Origin: Deltaproteobacteria bacterium | GTDB taxonomy: Bacteria; SAR324; XYD2-FULL-50-16 | Assembly (NCBI GenBank): GCA_018645005.1 | Contig: JABGPJ010000102.1 | Coordinates: 1-47,543 of the forward strand | DNA: 47,543 nucleotides | Direction of reading: 5' to 3' | In this document: piece after piece, positions 33,623 to 41,945 of the stretch | Layout of the letters: the number at the start of each line of letters is the position of its first letter | Numbering within the stretch: position 1 is the first letter of the stretch | The notes under the pieces: generated by a model | What the model saw: the letters and a program-made list of their open reading frames with translations, nothing else | What the model was told of the DNA's origin: nothing | Databases searched by the model: none | Made by a program: the position numbers and the translations under genes

Positions 33623-34789
33623 TCATGGTCGTGTCGCCTTTACTTTGATAAACTGCGTAAACACCAGTGATACCAAACTTAAAACGGCACCGGCAATAAA
33701 TGGAATTTTATGATCCAGCAGCCACAGCCATCCTCCAATGGTCGGAATAACAACGGCCGCAATGTGATTGATGGTAAAACCGACAGCCATCGATGGTGCA
33801 ATATCCTCTTTTCTGCCGATTTTCTGAAAGTAGGTCCGAATCGCAATTCCGAAATTGAAAAAGATATGATCCAGGATATACATGATCGCGGCAACCAGGG
33901 CACTGTTCGTAAACGCGTAGGTTAAAAAGATAAATATCAAACTGAAGTATTCGAGGGAAAGTAATTTTCGTTCGCCAAACCTGTTGATGGCTCTGCCGAT
34001 GATGGGACTGAGGAAATAATTAACCACATTATTTACCACAAACAGGACAGTGATAATACGAACAGATAGTTCAAAATTCTTAACCAGCAGAAAGACAGCA
34101 AAGGCCACAAATACCTGCCTTCTGGCACCAGCCAGGCACGTTAACGTATAGTAAAGCCAATACTCCTTTCTGATGACGATCCCTTTTCGCTGAGGAATCA
34201 GATTTTTGTCGACCGGATCCATCTTAAAACAGTACAGAGCAAACAGGGCAACCAACAATCCGAAAAGAAGGTAGATACTCTGAAATGAGAGAACCATCGT
34301 CAGCCCGAACACCAGACCGCCGACAAGGATATTACTGGCCGCACCAAGGGAACGAAGCCTGCCGAAGACGAGGGGAGAGGTTCGGGTGTCGAAATGTTGC
34401 AGGGTTAATGACTGGTTCAAGGTTTCAAAATAGTGAAATCCAAAAGACATCATTAAGGTTGTAAAGATCAAACCATAAAAACGGGGTAAGAGTCCGGTCA
34501 GGCAAACACCCAGGCCCATTATCAAAACCGACAGGGCCGCCAGACGATGCTCTTTAATGATCAACAGAAGGTAAATCACCAGCAATGCCAGAAATCCAGG
34601 TATTTCCCGGATCGACTGCACAACTCCATTCTGGAGTCCATTTAATCCGACTATTTCAACTGCAAAATTGTTATACAGGGTTCGCCAAACTTGAAGTCCA
34701 AAGGCTGCAGCAACTGTCAAGATAACTAAAAATATAAAGATTTCTCTTGTCCTCAGCCTTTTTTCTCCCAGTAGATCTAATAGTGCCAT
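33623..34789 (-). CDS. MFS-like transporter
   Basis: 388 residues, about 11-12 TM segments over the full length, consistent with a major facilitator protein of the inner membrane. The two halves are related: each has a basic loop between its second and third TMs (IKEHRLA; GRAINRFGERK, the latter a recognisable motif A). I choose ATG at 34789: GGAG stands 11-12 nt upstream, while an upstream TTG would overlap it. The substrate is not predictable. It stands alone between the sensor kinase and a decayed acyl-CoA ligase fragment. Confidence 0.8.
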   Translation of the reverse strand: MALLDLLGEKRLRTREIFIFLVILTVAAAFGLQVWRTLYNNFAVEIVGLNGLQNGVVQSIREIPGFLALLVIYLLLIIKEHRLAALSVLIMGLGVCLTGLLPRFYGLIFTTLMMSFGFHYFETLNQSLTLQHFDTRTSPLVFGRLRSLGAASNILVGGLVFGLTMVLSFQSIYLLFGLLVALFALYCFKMDPVDKNLIPQRKGIVIRKEYWLYYTLTCLAGARRQVFVAFAVFLLVKNFELSVRIITVLFVVNNVVNYFLSPIIGRAINRFGERKLLSLEYFSLIFIFLTYAFTNSALVAAIMYILDHIFFNFGIAIRTYFQKIGRKEDIAPSMAVGFTINHIAAVVIPTIGGWLWLLDHKIPFIAGAVLSLVSLVFTQFIKVKATRP

Positions 34790-34851
34790 TCTCTGTGTGA
34801 ACTCCAAAATAGGTTGTGGTCAAATCAACTACTTTCAGGCCAATTATCCAT

Positions 34852-34953
34852 TTAAAGGGGCGTTAGTGCTTTCACTCCCAGGATTTCTCCCAAACTCTCA
34901 TCAGGAAGTCCGAATATCACAGCTTCAAAAACTGCCGGGTCCTCGTAAAGGAC
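34852..34953 (-). pseudogene. fragment of an AMP-forming acyl-CoA ligase C-terminus
   Basis: The minus-strand frame reads VLYEDPAVFEAVIFGLPDES followed by LGEILGVKALTPL and a stop. It matches the hinge-domain signature V-x-x-V-L-x-x-H-P-A-V-x-E-A-A-V-F-G-x-P-D-x-x-x-G-E of AMP-binding enzymes. A stop lies just upstream, and a neighbouring frame (GYLTRDEAIKLL) may be another piece. Only about 34 residues remain, so this is a relic. The rest of 34790-35731 holds the palindrome at 35191 and an R4 copy. Confidence 0.55.
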
Positions 34954-35190
34954 TTAACAGCTTAATTGCCTCATCTCTTGTCAAATACCCCATAATCTGA
35001 TTTTGCCGTTATTTAATATCTTTATCAGCATTCCCGAAATCTCAATTTGTTCAGAGATTCCCCCTGTAAAAAAGGTTGATAAAGCCTTACAAAAGCAATC
35101 CAAACCTAATGCCGAATACCAATAAACGTCAACTGATTTTTTTTCACTTTGTCGATAATCCACTAAATTAATGCAGTAATATTTGTTTTT

Positions 35191-35218
35191 AAACGTATAT
35201 GATATATTGTATACGTTT
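35191..35218. promoter_or_regulatory. 28-bp palindrome, possible operator
   Basis: AAACGTATA-N10-TATACGTTT, perfect 9-bp arms, in AT-rich DNA 514 bp before the SDR gene and 240 bp from the ligase relic. Looks like a repressor site; the owner gene is not clear. Confidence 0.4.
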
Positions 35219-35277
35219 ACAGGATTTTCAATTTTTTTTGTGCCTATTTAGTAACTATTCGCCATGCTTCCGGAACC

Positions 35278-35390
35278 GAGGGGATCATGATACAAAACGA
35301 TGCAAAACAGGACGTTTTCGTCAACGTGTTTCTGACGAAACACTTGGCTCCATGGATGGATTCATGCGAGTTTTGAATCATGATCCCCTC
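35278..35390 (+). repeat. R4 palindromic element, copy 2
   Basis: 113 bp, ends GAGGGGATCATGATACAAAAC and GTTTTGAATCATGATCCCCTC: near-perfect 21-bp inverted repeats. The interior is shared with 14672-14783 in opposite orientation (GGACGTTTTCGTCAACG, GACGAAACACTTGGCT). Confidence 0.85.
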
Positions 35391-35731
35391 AGCGGAGAGA
35401 CATACTGAATAGTTAACATATTTACAGCAATATATGAGATTCACAAAAATATGAACTTGACAGAGATTTCCGAGTTCAGATAGGAATTCGCCGATGAGAA
35501 AAGGGAAAAACACTTAATTAATTCAGAGACTGAAACTGAGGGGTTATCCTGACTGTTGTCGGCTGTGAATGCCTTTTCAAAGAGGGAATAGGCGAGGTCG
35601 CAGACAACAATTATAGAATTGATGAAGATCGAAATGAGACTGGTAGTTGGCCTGAGAGACGCACTCGATCCCCGTATCAGGGGTGAAGGGAAGAAAATGT
35701 AACCGTCAGTCTTAACACCAATAAAAAATCT

Positions 35732-36691
35732 ATGAAAAATTTTAAAGAGAAAATTGCGGTTATCACGGGAGCCGGAACCGGCATAGGCAGAAACCTTGCC
35801 AGCCAGCTTGCTGCCGAAGGGTGTCATGTGGCTATTTGTGATGTGCTGACCGAGAACCTGAACACAACAATACAGATCTGTAACGACATCGCACCCGCAG
35901 GGACACTTATCACTGCGCACACGTGCGATGTGTCTGACGAGACCCAGGTCATCGCATTTTGCGAAGCGGTCAAGCAACAGCATCAAACCGAACATATCAA
36001 TCTGCTTTTCAATAACGCCGGTATCGGTGGAGGCCCCAGTTTTCTGCTGAGTGACCGTGATGAGTGGGAACGAACATTCGGAGTCGACTGGTTTGGCGTC
36101 TATTACTGCGCGCGGGCCTTTATGCCACTTCTGGTTGCCAGCAGTGAAGGTCATCTGATCAACACCAGCAGCGTCAACGGATTCTGGGCCTGCCTTGGAC
36201 CGCACACTGCCCATACCGCTTATTGCACGGCCAAATTTGCCGTCAAGGGATTTTCCGAAGCACTATTGGTAGACCTGCGCATGAACGCACCCCATGTAAA
36301 AGTGTCAGTCGTGATGCCAGGGCATATCGGGACCGAGATTATAGCCAATACAAACAAAATACTGGGCGCACCCAAACCCGCCGACATGACGGCTGAAGAT
36401 TTGATGCCTTTCCGGCAATGGCTTGAAAAACAACAAATCTCGACTGAGAATATCAGCGATGATGAGCTCAGGGCAATGATTGAGCTGAACAATGACAATT
36501 TTACCAACAATGCCCCGCTCAGCGCAGCGCAAGCCGCAACCATTATTCTGGACGGAGTTCGCGATGAGAAATGGCGAATTCTGGTGGGCGATGACGCCCA
36601 TGCCCTGGACCAGCAGGTTCGTGATGATCCTGAAACTGCTTATGAATTGTCTTTTATAGAGAAAATGCTGTCTTTCCTGCCATCCACATAA
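35732..36691 (+). CDS. short-chain dehydrogenase/reductase
   Basis: 319-residue classical SDR, cytoplasmic. Cofactor loop TGAGTGIG (residues 12-19), NNAG in FNNAGIGGG, catalytic Ser in LINTSSVNG and the Tyr/Lys pair in AYCTAKFAVKG (Y-x-x-x-K). Asp near ICDVLTEN after beta-2 favours NAD(H). About 50 residues longer than typical, with a C-terminal extension holding an acidic helix (EDLMPFRQWLEKQQ). Probably oxidises or reduces a hydroxyacyl or alcohol intermediate of the catabolic cluster that starts 370 bp downstream, but it is separated from it by a hairpin and a regulated promoter. Confidence 0.88.
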   Translation: MKNFKEKIAVITGAGTGIGRNLASQLAAEGCHVAICDVLTENLNTTIQICNDIAPAGTLITAHTCDVSDETQVIAFCEAVKQQHQTEHINLLFNNAGIGGGPSFLLSDRDEWERTFGVDWFGVYYCARAFMPLLVASSEGHLINTSSVNGFWACLGPHTAHTAYCTAKFAVKGFSEALLVDLRMNAPHVKVSVVMPGHIGTEIIANTNKILGAPKPADMTAEDLMPFRQWLEKQQISTENISDDELRAMIELNNDNFTNNAPLSAAQAATIILDGVRDEKWRILVGDDAHALDQQVRDDPETAYELSFIEKMLSFLPST

Positions 36692-36735
36692 AATCGGTCA
36701 TCCGATTGCCTGAAAGGAAGATATTTATTGACCAC

Positions 36736-36772
36736 TGACGGCCCCTAGTTGAAAGATACTTTTGGGCCGTCA
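36736..36772 (+). terminator. hairpin after the SDR gene
   Basis: TGACGGCCC (36736-36744) and GGGCCGTCA (36764-36772), a perfect 9-bp stem with a 19-nt loop. The T-tract is missing, so it is a weak terminator or an RNA-stability hairpin. Confidence 0.4.
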
Positions 36773-36834
36773 AATCGTAAAAAACTTGGAATTTCACACT
36801 CCCAGGAAAAAGACCGCTTTTCATAAAAAAAGTC

Positions 36835-36896
36835 TTGACAACCGGATTGAATTGAGAAAATATTTACGCTCGATACTAAGTAACCGTTTACTTAGT
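36835..36896 (+). promoter_or_regulatory. promoter with palindromic operator for the catabolic operon
   Basis: TTGACA at 36835-36840, an AAAATATTT -10 region, then ACTAAGTAA-CCGT-TTACTTAGT (36875-36896), a perfect 9+9 bp palindrome typical of TetR-family operators. Position just after the -10 means the bound repressor would block the start of transcription. A near copy with the same 40-bp offset is at 47286-47347. The leader to the acyl-CoA dehydrogenase is about 165 nt. Confidence 0.7.
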
Positions 36897-37062
36897 TAAA
36901 ATAGACATGTTTTTTTTACTATTCAGCTTGCGCCCCACCGAGGGGATGTGGGGAATAGTTAAGGCGACGGTAAGAGATGAGAGGTTAAATAATTTATTTC
37001 TAGAGGTTGTTTTTCCGAAGCAACCTGTTTGGACCGAACAATTAATAATCAGGAGAACTGAT

Positions 37063-38301
37063 ATGGCATATAGAGATATAGATATGAATCTCAGCGCTGA
37101 AACCCTCGCAATTCAAAAAGAAGTGCGGAAATTTGCCAAGGACGTGATGCGGCCGGTGGGGATTGAACTGGATCAGATGGCGGATCCGGCAGATGTGATC
37201 GCTCAGGGATCGCCTCTTTGGGATGCGTATAAAGGATTTCGTGATTTGGAGCTTCATTTGAATTCAATTCCCCCGGAATATGGCGGAACCGCCGGAACAC
37301 TGGATCCAATGGCTTCATACCTGATTTCAGAAGAACTGGGTTATGGTGATGTCGGTCTGACCGTCAGTTTTGGTGCCTCGGGAATGCCTTTCGGATTCGC
37401 CGCACTTTTTGCGCCATTTATCCCGGAAATGGAGCAGATGGTTCGTGACTACGTGGAAGATAAAAAAGGGGAAGTAGTCGGCTGTTGGGCAATCACCGAA
37501 CCAGAACACGGCGGTGACTGGTCCCTGGGTGGAGAGGCCCCCGAATGCGGACCTTCAGTCACGGGCGTTTTAAAGGGAGACGAATATATCGTCAACGGTG
37601 AAAAAGCGGCCTGGGTTTCAAACGGCACTTTGGCCACTCATGCGGTTCTGCATGTGGGACTTGATCCCGACAAAGGCATGGGAGGAACAGGACTGGCGCT
37701 CATTCCTCTGGATCTGCCCGGGATCTCAAAAGGCGCTCCACTGAATAAAATAGGGCAACGCCCATTGAACCAGGGTTCCATCATTTTTGAAGATGCCCGT
37801 ATCCCAAAACAATACATGGTGCTTGAACCCAGCACGATGGTAGATATGAACATGGGCGAGACAATTCTGGCTGGTGCTAATGGCGGTATGGCTCAAATAT
37901 TCGCCGGTCTGGCCAAGGCTGCCTATGACGAAGCATTTAACTATGCACAACAGCGTGTCCAGGGGGGAGTCCCAATTATTGAGCATAAGAATATTAAACT
38001 GGATCTTTTCAAAATGTTCACCCGGGTCGAAGCCGTCAGGGCAAATTCCAGGCGTATGGCACTATATAACGCTGCTCAAAACGCACTGGGACAGCCACCA
38101 TCAGGCGCACATGCAGTTGCTGCGAAATGTCTTGCAACCGAAACAGCCACCTGGGTAGCCAGCAAAGCCGTCCAGATTTTCGGTGGAAACGGCCTGACCA
38201 AAGAATACCCCGTGGAAAAAATATTCCGGGATGCCCGTGCCGGGATGATTGAGGATGGTGTCAACGAAACATTGGGACTGGCAGCAGCTGAATTTCTCTA
38301 G
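37063..38301 (+). CDS. acyl-CoA dehydrogenase
   Basis: 412-residue flavoenzyme introducing an alpha,beta double bond into an acyl-CoA. AGGAGA fixes the start at ATG 37063, although the frame is open further upstream. Landmarks: VVGCWAITEPEHGGDWS (FAD/substrate strand), INGxxAW-like VNGEKAAWVSNG, and VASKAVQIFGGNGLTKEYPVEKIFRDARAG near the end. The base is probably the Glu in MIEDGVNETLG, where medium-chain enzymes have Y-E-G-T. First gene of the 37-46 kb cluster, 94 bp before the thiolase, and controlled by the palindromic operator upstream. Substrate unknown. Confidence 0.92.
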   Translation: MAYRDIDMNLSAETLAIQKEVRKFAKDVMRPVGIELDQMADPADVIAQGSPLWDAYKGFRDLELHLNSIPPEYGGTAGTLDPMASYLISEELGYGDVGLTVSFGASGMPFGFAALFAPFIPEMEQMVRDYVEDKKGEVVGCWAITEPEHGGDWSLGGEAPECGPSVTGVLKGDEYIVNGEKAAWVSNGTLATHAVLHVGLDPDKGMGGTGLALIPLDLPGISKGAPLNKIGQRPLNQGSIIFEDARIPKQYMVLEPSTMVDMNMGETILAGANGGMAQIFAGLAKAAYDEAFNYAQQRVQGGVPIIEHKNIKLDLFKMFTRVEAVRANSRRMALYNAAQNALGQPPSGAHAVAAKCLATETATWVASKAVQIFGGNGLTKEYPVEKIFRDARAGMIEDGVNETLGLAAAEFL

Positions 38302-38395
38302 CATAAAAGTCTGAAATAGAATTACTGAATATTGAAATCCCTGACTCAATTTTGGGATGACTGTCAAATTGATTTTATATCTAACGGAGTAAAAA

Positions 38396-39667
38396 ATGAG
38401 TGATGACGTATATGTCTACGCGACCGGTATGATCAAGTTCGGCAAGCATATCGATAAAGGGGTCAAAGCCTTGACTGGTGAAGCGTTGAAAGCGGTGTTG
38501 GCTGACTGCGACTTGAGTATGGGTGAACTTGAAGCGGCCTGGTTTTCCAATACGGGATGGGGAATTTCAGATTTTCAACACGGCATTCGCGGTCAGGTAG
38601 CCCTTTCTGCCAACAGCCTGGACAGAATTCCGATTGTCAATGTGGAGAACGCTTGTGCCAGTGGAAGTACAGCCCTGCATTCAGCCTGGATGGCTGTTAA
38701 GGCCGGCGTTTATGATTGCTGCCTGGCAATTGGTATCGAGAAAATGTACTACCCACCCCCACCACCAGATCCTGACGGAAAGACCAAAAAACGGTCCATG
38801 GACGGCTTTATCTCCGGAACAGATGTCGAGATGACACTGAAATTCATGGAAAAAATGAAGCAAGAGGCGGCTAAGAAGAGAGCGGAAGACGAAAAAAAAG
38901 GTATTGAGCCCAAGAAGGCAGGGAAGCCACACTCTGTATTCATGGACTTTTATGCGGCCGGTTCAAGGGGGCATATGGAGGCTTACGGGACAACCCAGAA
39001 GCAATTGGCGATTATTGCTGCAAAGGCCCATAACAATTCGGTCCACAATCCGCTGGCACAGTATACCTTCCCACAGACAGTCGAACAGGTGATGAATGAC
39101 TATGAAGTGGCTTTTCCCCTCACCAGAGCTATGTGCGCTCCGATTGGAGATGGTGCTGCAGCTGCCATTATCTGTTCCGAAAAATTCCTGAAAAAACACC
39201 CCACAAAAAGGGCGGTTCGCATTCGTGCCTCCGTTCTTAAATCCGGCTCCTGGGTTGGTGAAAACGATATCTGTGGACGGGCTTCCCGGACCGCTTACGA
39301 AACCGCCGGTATTGGTCCTGAAGATATCGGTGTGGTTGAGCTGCATGATGCCACTGCCTTTGGCGAGCTTTACCAGACTGAGCAGATGGGATTCTGCCCC
39401 ATCGGTGAAGGTGGTATTTTTGCTGAAAGCGGTGCAACCGCCCTGGATGGAAAAATCCCCGTCAATCCCAGTGGTGGTTTGATTTCACGAGGCCATCCCA
39501 TAGGTGCTTCCGGACTTGCTCAAATAAACGAGCTGAGAGTCCAACTCATCGGCGAAGCCGGTGGTCGACAGGTCAAAGACCCAAAAATTGCCATGGCTGA
39601 AAACGGCGGTGGAACAATCGGCAAGGGTGAGGCTGCGATGGCGATTCATATGCTGGAAAAAATATAA
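38396..39667 (+). CDS. SCP2-type thiolase
   Basis: 423-residue thiolase of the SCP-x/lipid-transfer branch. Active-site Cys in VENACASGSTALH, His in VELHDATAFGEL and the second His in GGLISRGHPIGASG. The usual second catalytic Cys is replaced by the GGG of AENGGGTIG, as in this branch. An unusual Lys/Glu-rich insert (residues 118-180: PPPPPDPDGKTKKR, KQEAAKKRAEDEKKG) lengthens the loop domain. It would cleave or form 3-ketoacyl-CoA. GGAG precedes the ATG. Lies between the dehydrogenase and the enoate reductase, as expected in a beta-oxidation-like route. Confidence 0.9.
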   Translation: MSDDVYVYATGMIKFGKHIDKGVKALTGEALKAVLADCDLSMGELEAAWFSNTGWGISDFQHGIRGQVALSANSLDRIPIVNVENACASGSTALHSAWMAVKAGVYDCCLAIGIEKMYYPPPPPDPDGKTKKRSMDGFISGTDVEMTLKFMEKMKQEAAKKRAEDEKKGIEPKKAGKPHSVFMDFYAAGSRGHMEAYGTTQKQLAIIAAKAHNNSVHNPLAQYTFPQTVEQVMNDYEVAFPLTRAMCAPIGDGAAAAIICSEKFLKKHPTKRAVRIRASVLKSGSWVGENDICGRASRTAYETAGIGPEDIGVVELHDATAFGELYQTEQMGFCPIGEGGIFAESGATALDGKIPVNPSGGLISRGHPIGASGLAQINELRVQLIGEAGGRQVKDPKIAMAENGGGTIGKGEAAMAIHMLEKI

Positions 39668-39687
39668 TTATCAAGATCATATAGTCA

Positions 39688-39790
39688 GTCATCCCGTGCT
39701 TGACACGGGATCCAGGAATTCCATTTTTTCGACTGCACTCGGAACAATGTCCGGAAACGGTTCTGAATACCGGATCAAGTCCGGCATGAC
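39688..39790. repeat. REP-like palindromic repeat
   Basis: GTCATCCCGTGCTTGACACGG and CCGGATCAAGTCCGGCATGAC form inverted ends of a 103-bp unit. Same style as the hairpin at 41867 and the repeats at 47392-47543. Confidence 0.65.
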
Positions 39791-39847
39791 GGCAGCATAT
39801 CAAAGACACAACAAAACTCAGATATTTAACACCGAAGGGAGAACGAG

Positions 39848-41830
39848 ATGACTAAAAAGATATTTGAACCATTCGAAATTAACGGCATGGTATTGAAGAA
39901 CAGGTTGGGATTCCCGCCTTTTCTGAACATGCCTGCAGAAGAAGACTGTTCCACGAACGATCAGACAGTTCGCTGGTTTGAAGACAGGGCCAAAGGCGGT
40001 GCCGGACTGGTTATGACCGGGGCTGTCGTAGCCGGCCCGGAACCCGATTATAATATTCTGAAGATGCTGGGGTTGACCCGGGTCGGTTTATATGATGATA
40101 AATTTATCCAGGGGTTTACCCGCATAGCCGACGCCGTTCATGCCCATGGCGCGAAATTCGGAGTTCAACTGGAAGGCCTGGGTGGTCCCCTGAGTGGCAA
40201 AGGTCCATCGCTCCCCCCTTATCCAGATGCGGAAACGGAAACCGATGACTTTTTGAAAATATTGTTCAATTTTGAATTCCCTATACTTGAAGTGACCATT
40301 GAGGAGATCGAGGCCGTTAAACAGTCGTTCGCTGATGCTGCCCTCAGGGCCAAAAAGGCAGGCGCTGACTGCGTAGAACTTCACTGTGCCCATGGCGGTG
40401 CCACATTGAACTGCTCTTTTATCTCACCTTATTATAACCGACGTACGGACCAATATGGCGGCAGCTGGGAAAACAGGCTCCGTCTCTCCACCGAGATCAT
40501 TCAAGGCATTAGAAAAGCGGTTGGGGACGATTTTCCGATCCTGGCCAGAATCGACAGCGATCAGCTGGTCGGCGAGAAAGGCATTACCCTCCAGGATACC
40601 ATCGAACATGTGGTTCCCGCCCTGGAAAAAGCCGGGATTGATTGCTTTGACGTGACCCAGGGTGATATTACCCGTTCTCAGCAAGGTATCCTGATTCCAA
40701 TGTATTATGAACATGGTTGTTTTATGGATATGACCGCAGAGGTCAAGAAAGCGACCAAACTCCCCGTGATCGGTGTTGGCAGGATCCTTGATATCGACAT
40801 GGCCAATCAGTTCCTGGAAGATGGCAAAGCCGATCTGATTTATATGGGCAGGCAACTGACCGCCGATCCGGAGACACCGAACAAGTATCTGGCTGGAAAA
40901 ACCGACGAGATTCGAAAGTGTATGGCCTGCAACATGGCCTGCGGTCCCTGTCCGATTAATTATGAAATCCATCGTGAGCATATCCCCTTAACCCAGGCGG
41001 AAACCGTTAAGAAAGTTCTGGTCCTCGGCGGAGGTGTCGCGGGGATGGAATCTGCCAGAATCGCCTCGTTGCGAGGCCACCAGGTAACCCTGATGGAAAA
41101 GTCGTCCAGACTCGGTGGTATGGTCGCCTCACTCGCCAAGACACCCATGACGACTGAATTTGGAAATCTGGTTGAGTATCTTTCCACACAAATGGAGAAA
41201 CGGGATATAGATGTCAAAATGGATCAAGAGGGTGGGATCGCCGAAGTGGAAGCACTGAACCCGGATGTCGTTCTTCTCACCACCGGTTCAACCATGCAGA
41301 TACCGGCAGAAGCACAAGACGAACCGGGTGTGATGCATCATATCGAAGCACTGGAACGGCAAGATGAGATCGGGCAGAAGGTCGTTATCTGGGGACTGGT
41401 TGCAGCTGATTTTGCTATCTCTCTGGCTAAAGCCGGTAAGGATGTGGTGTTGATGGGCCGCGGGGGTGTGGAGACACTGGCTAAATACTATCCGCAAAGC
41501 AGAAAATGGTTCATCCTGAGACAGCTGACTGACATCAGAGTCCCCAGGGTAACTCCTGAAGGCGAAAGGTTAAGCAATCCGGAGGTTCTCTACGGCATAA
41601 ATGTTGAGGACATTTCCAACAATGAGATCAAAACTGTAAACAACGAGGGGACACAGCGGACAATCCCCTATGATACCCTGATTGTCTCCAGAGAAAGAAC
41701 ACCCAATGATCAGCTCTATGAAGCGCTGCAGGGTAAGGTTTCGGAAGTCCATAAAATTGGTGATTGCAGCGGGATAGAAGAGATACAGGAAGCAATCCTG
41801 GCTGCCAATGAGATCACGCGCACGATTTGA
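39848..41830 (+). CDS. FadH/BaiCD-type FMN, Fe-S, FAD reductase
   Basis: 660-residue old-yellow-enzyme-plus-Rossmann protein, related to 2,4-dienoyl-CoA reductase and the bile-acid enzyme BaiCD/BaiH. N-terminal FMN TIM barrel (1-370) with HCAHGGATLNCSFISPYYNRR and the active-site region YGGSWENRLR, then the Fe-S cysteines C-M-A-C-N-M-A-C-G-P-C. The NAD(P)/FAD domain begins VLVLGGGVAGMESARIASLRG. The spacing C-x2-C-x3-C-x2-C is shorter than the usual long gap before the fourth Cys. GGGAGAACGAG precedes the ATG. Likely reduces an alpha,beta-unsaturated acyl-CoA or cyclic enone. Confidence 0.9.
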   Translation: MTKKIFEPFEINGMVLKNRLGFPPFLNMPAEEDCSTNDQTVRWFEDRAKGGAGLVMTGAVVAGPEPDYNILKMLGLTRVGLYDDKFIQGFTRIADAVHAHGAKFGVQLEGLGGPLSGKGPSLPPYPDAETETDDFLKILFNFEFPILEVTIEEIEAVKQSFADAALRAKKAGADCVELHCAHGGATLNCSFISPYYNRRTDQYGGSWENRLRLSTEIIQGIRKAVGDDFPILARIDSDQLVGEKGITLQDTIEHVVPALEKAGIDCFDVTQGDITRSQQGILIPMYYEHGCFMDMTAEVKKATKLPVIGVGRILDIDMANQFLEDGKADLIYMGRQLTADPETPNKYLAGKTDEIRKCMACNMACGPCPINYEIHREHIPLTQAETVKKVLVLGGGVAGMESARIASLRGHQVTLMEKSSRLGGMVASLAKTPMTTEFGNLVEYLSTQMEKRDIDVKMDQEGGIAEVEALNPDVVLLTTGSTMQIPAEAQDEPGVMHHIEALERQDEIGQKVVIWGLVAADFAISLAKAGKDVVLMGRGGVETLAKYYPQSRKWFILRQLTDIRVPRVTPEGERLSNPEVLYGINVEDISNNEIKTVNNEGTQRTIPYDTLIVSRERTPNDQLYEALQGKVSEVHKIGDCSGIEEIQEAILAANEITRTI

Positions 41831-41866
41831 TGCCACAGCCCCGCAGTGAACTGAGGGGTATTATTC

Positions 41867-41893
41867 GTCATTCCGGGCCTGACCCGGAATGAC
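41867..41893. repeat. short REP-like hairpin
   Basis: GTCATTCCGGG-CCTGA-CCCGGAATGAC, perfect 11-bp stem, between the reductase and ligase genes. Could stabilise the mRNA ends. Confidence 0.6.
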
Positions 41894-41945
41894 ATGAAGA
41901 AGAAGTTTTTGGAAATTCCAACATCAATAAAAGGAGTGTGTCAAG

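Noticed and set aside
35441-36214. Long open frame antisense to the SDR gene (257 codons)
   Set aside because: Lies entirely across the SDR start and leader; the SDR frame has all catalytic motifs, so this is a shadow.
36907-37062. N-terminal extension of the acyl-CoA dehydrogenase by 52 codons
   Set aside because: Starts inside the promoter leader without a ribosome site; AGGAGA before ATG 37063 and family length fix the later start.
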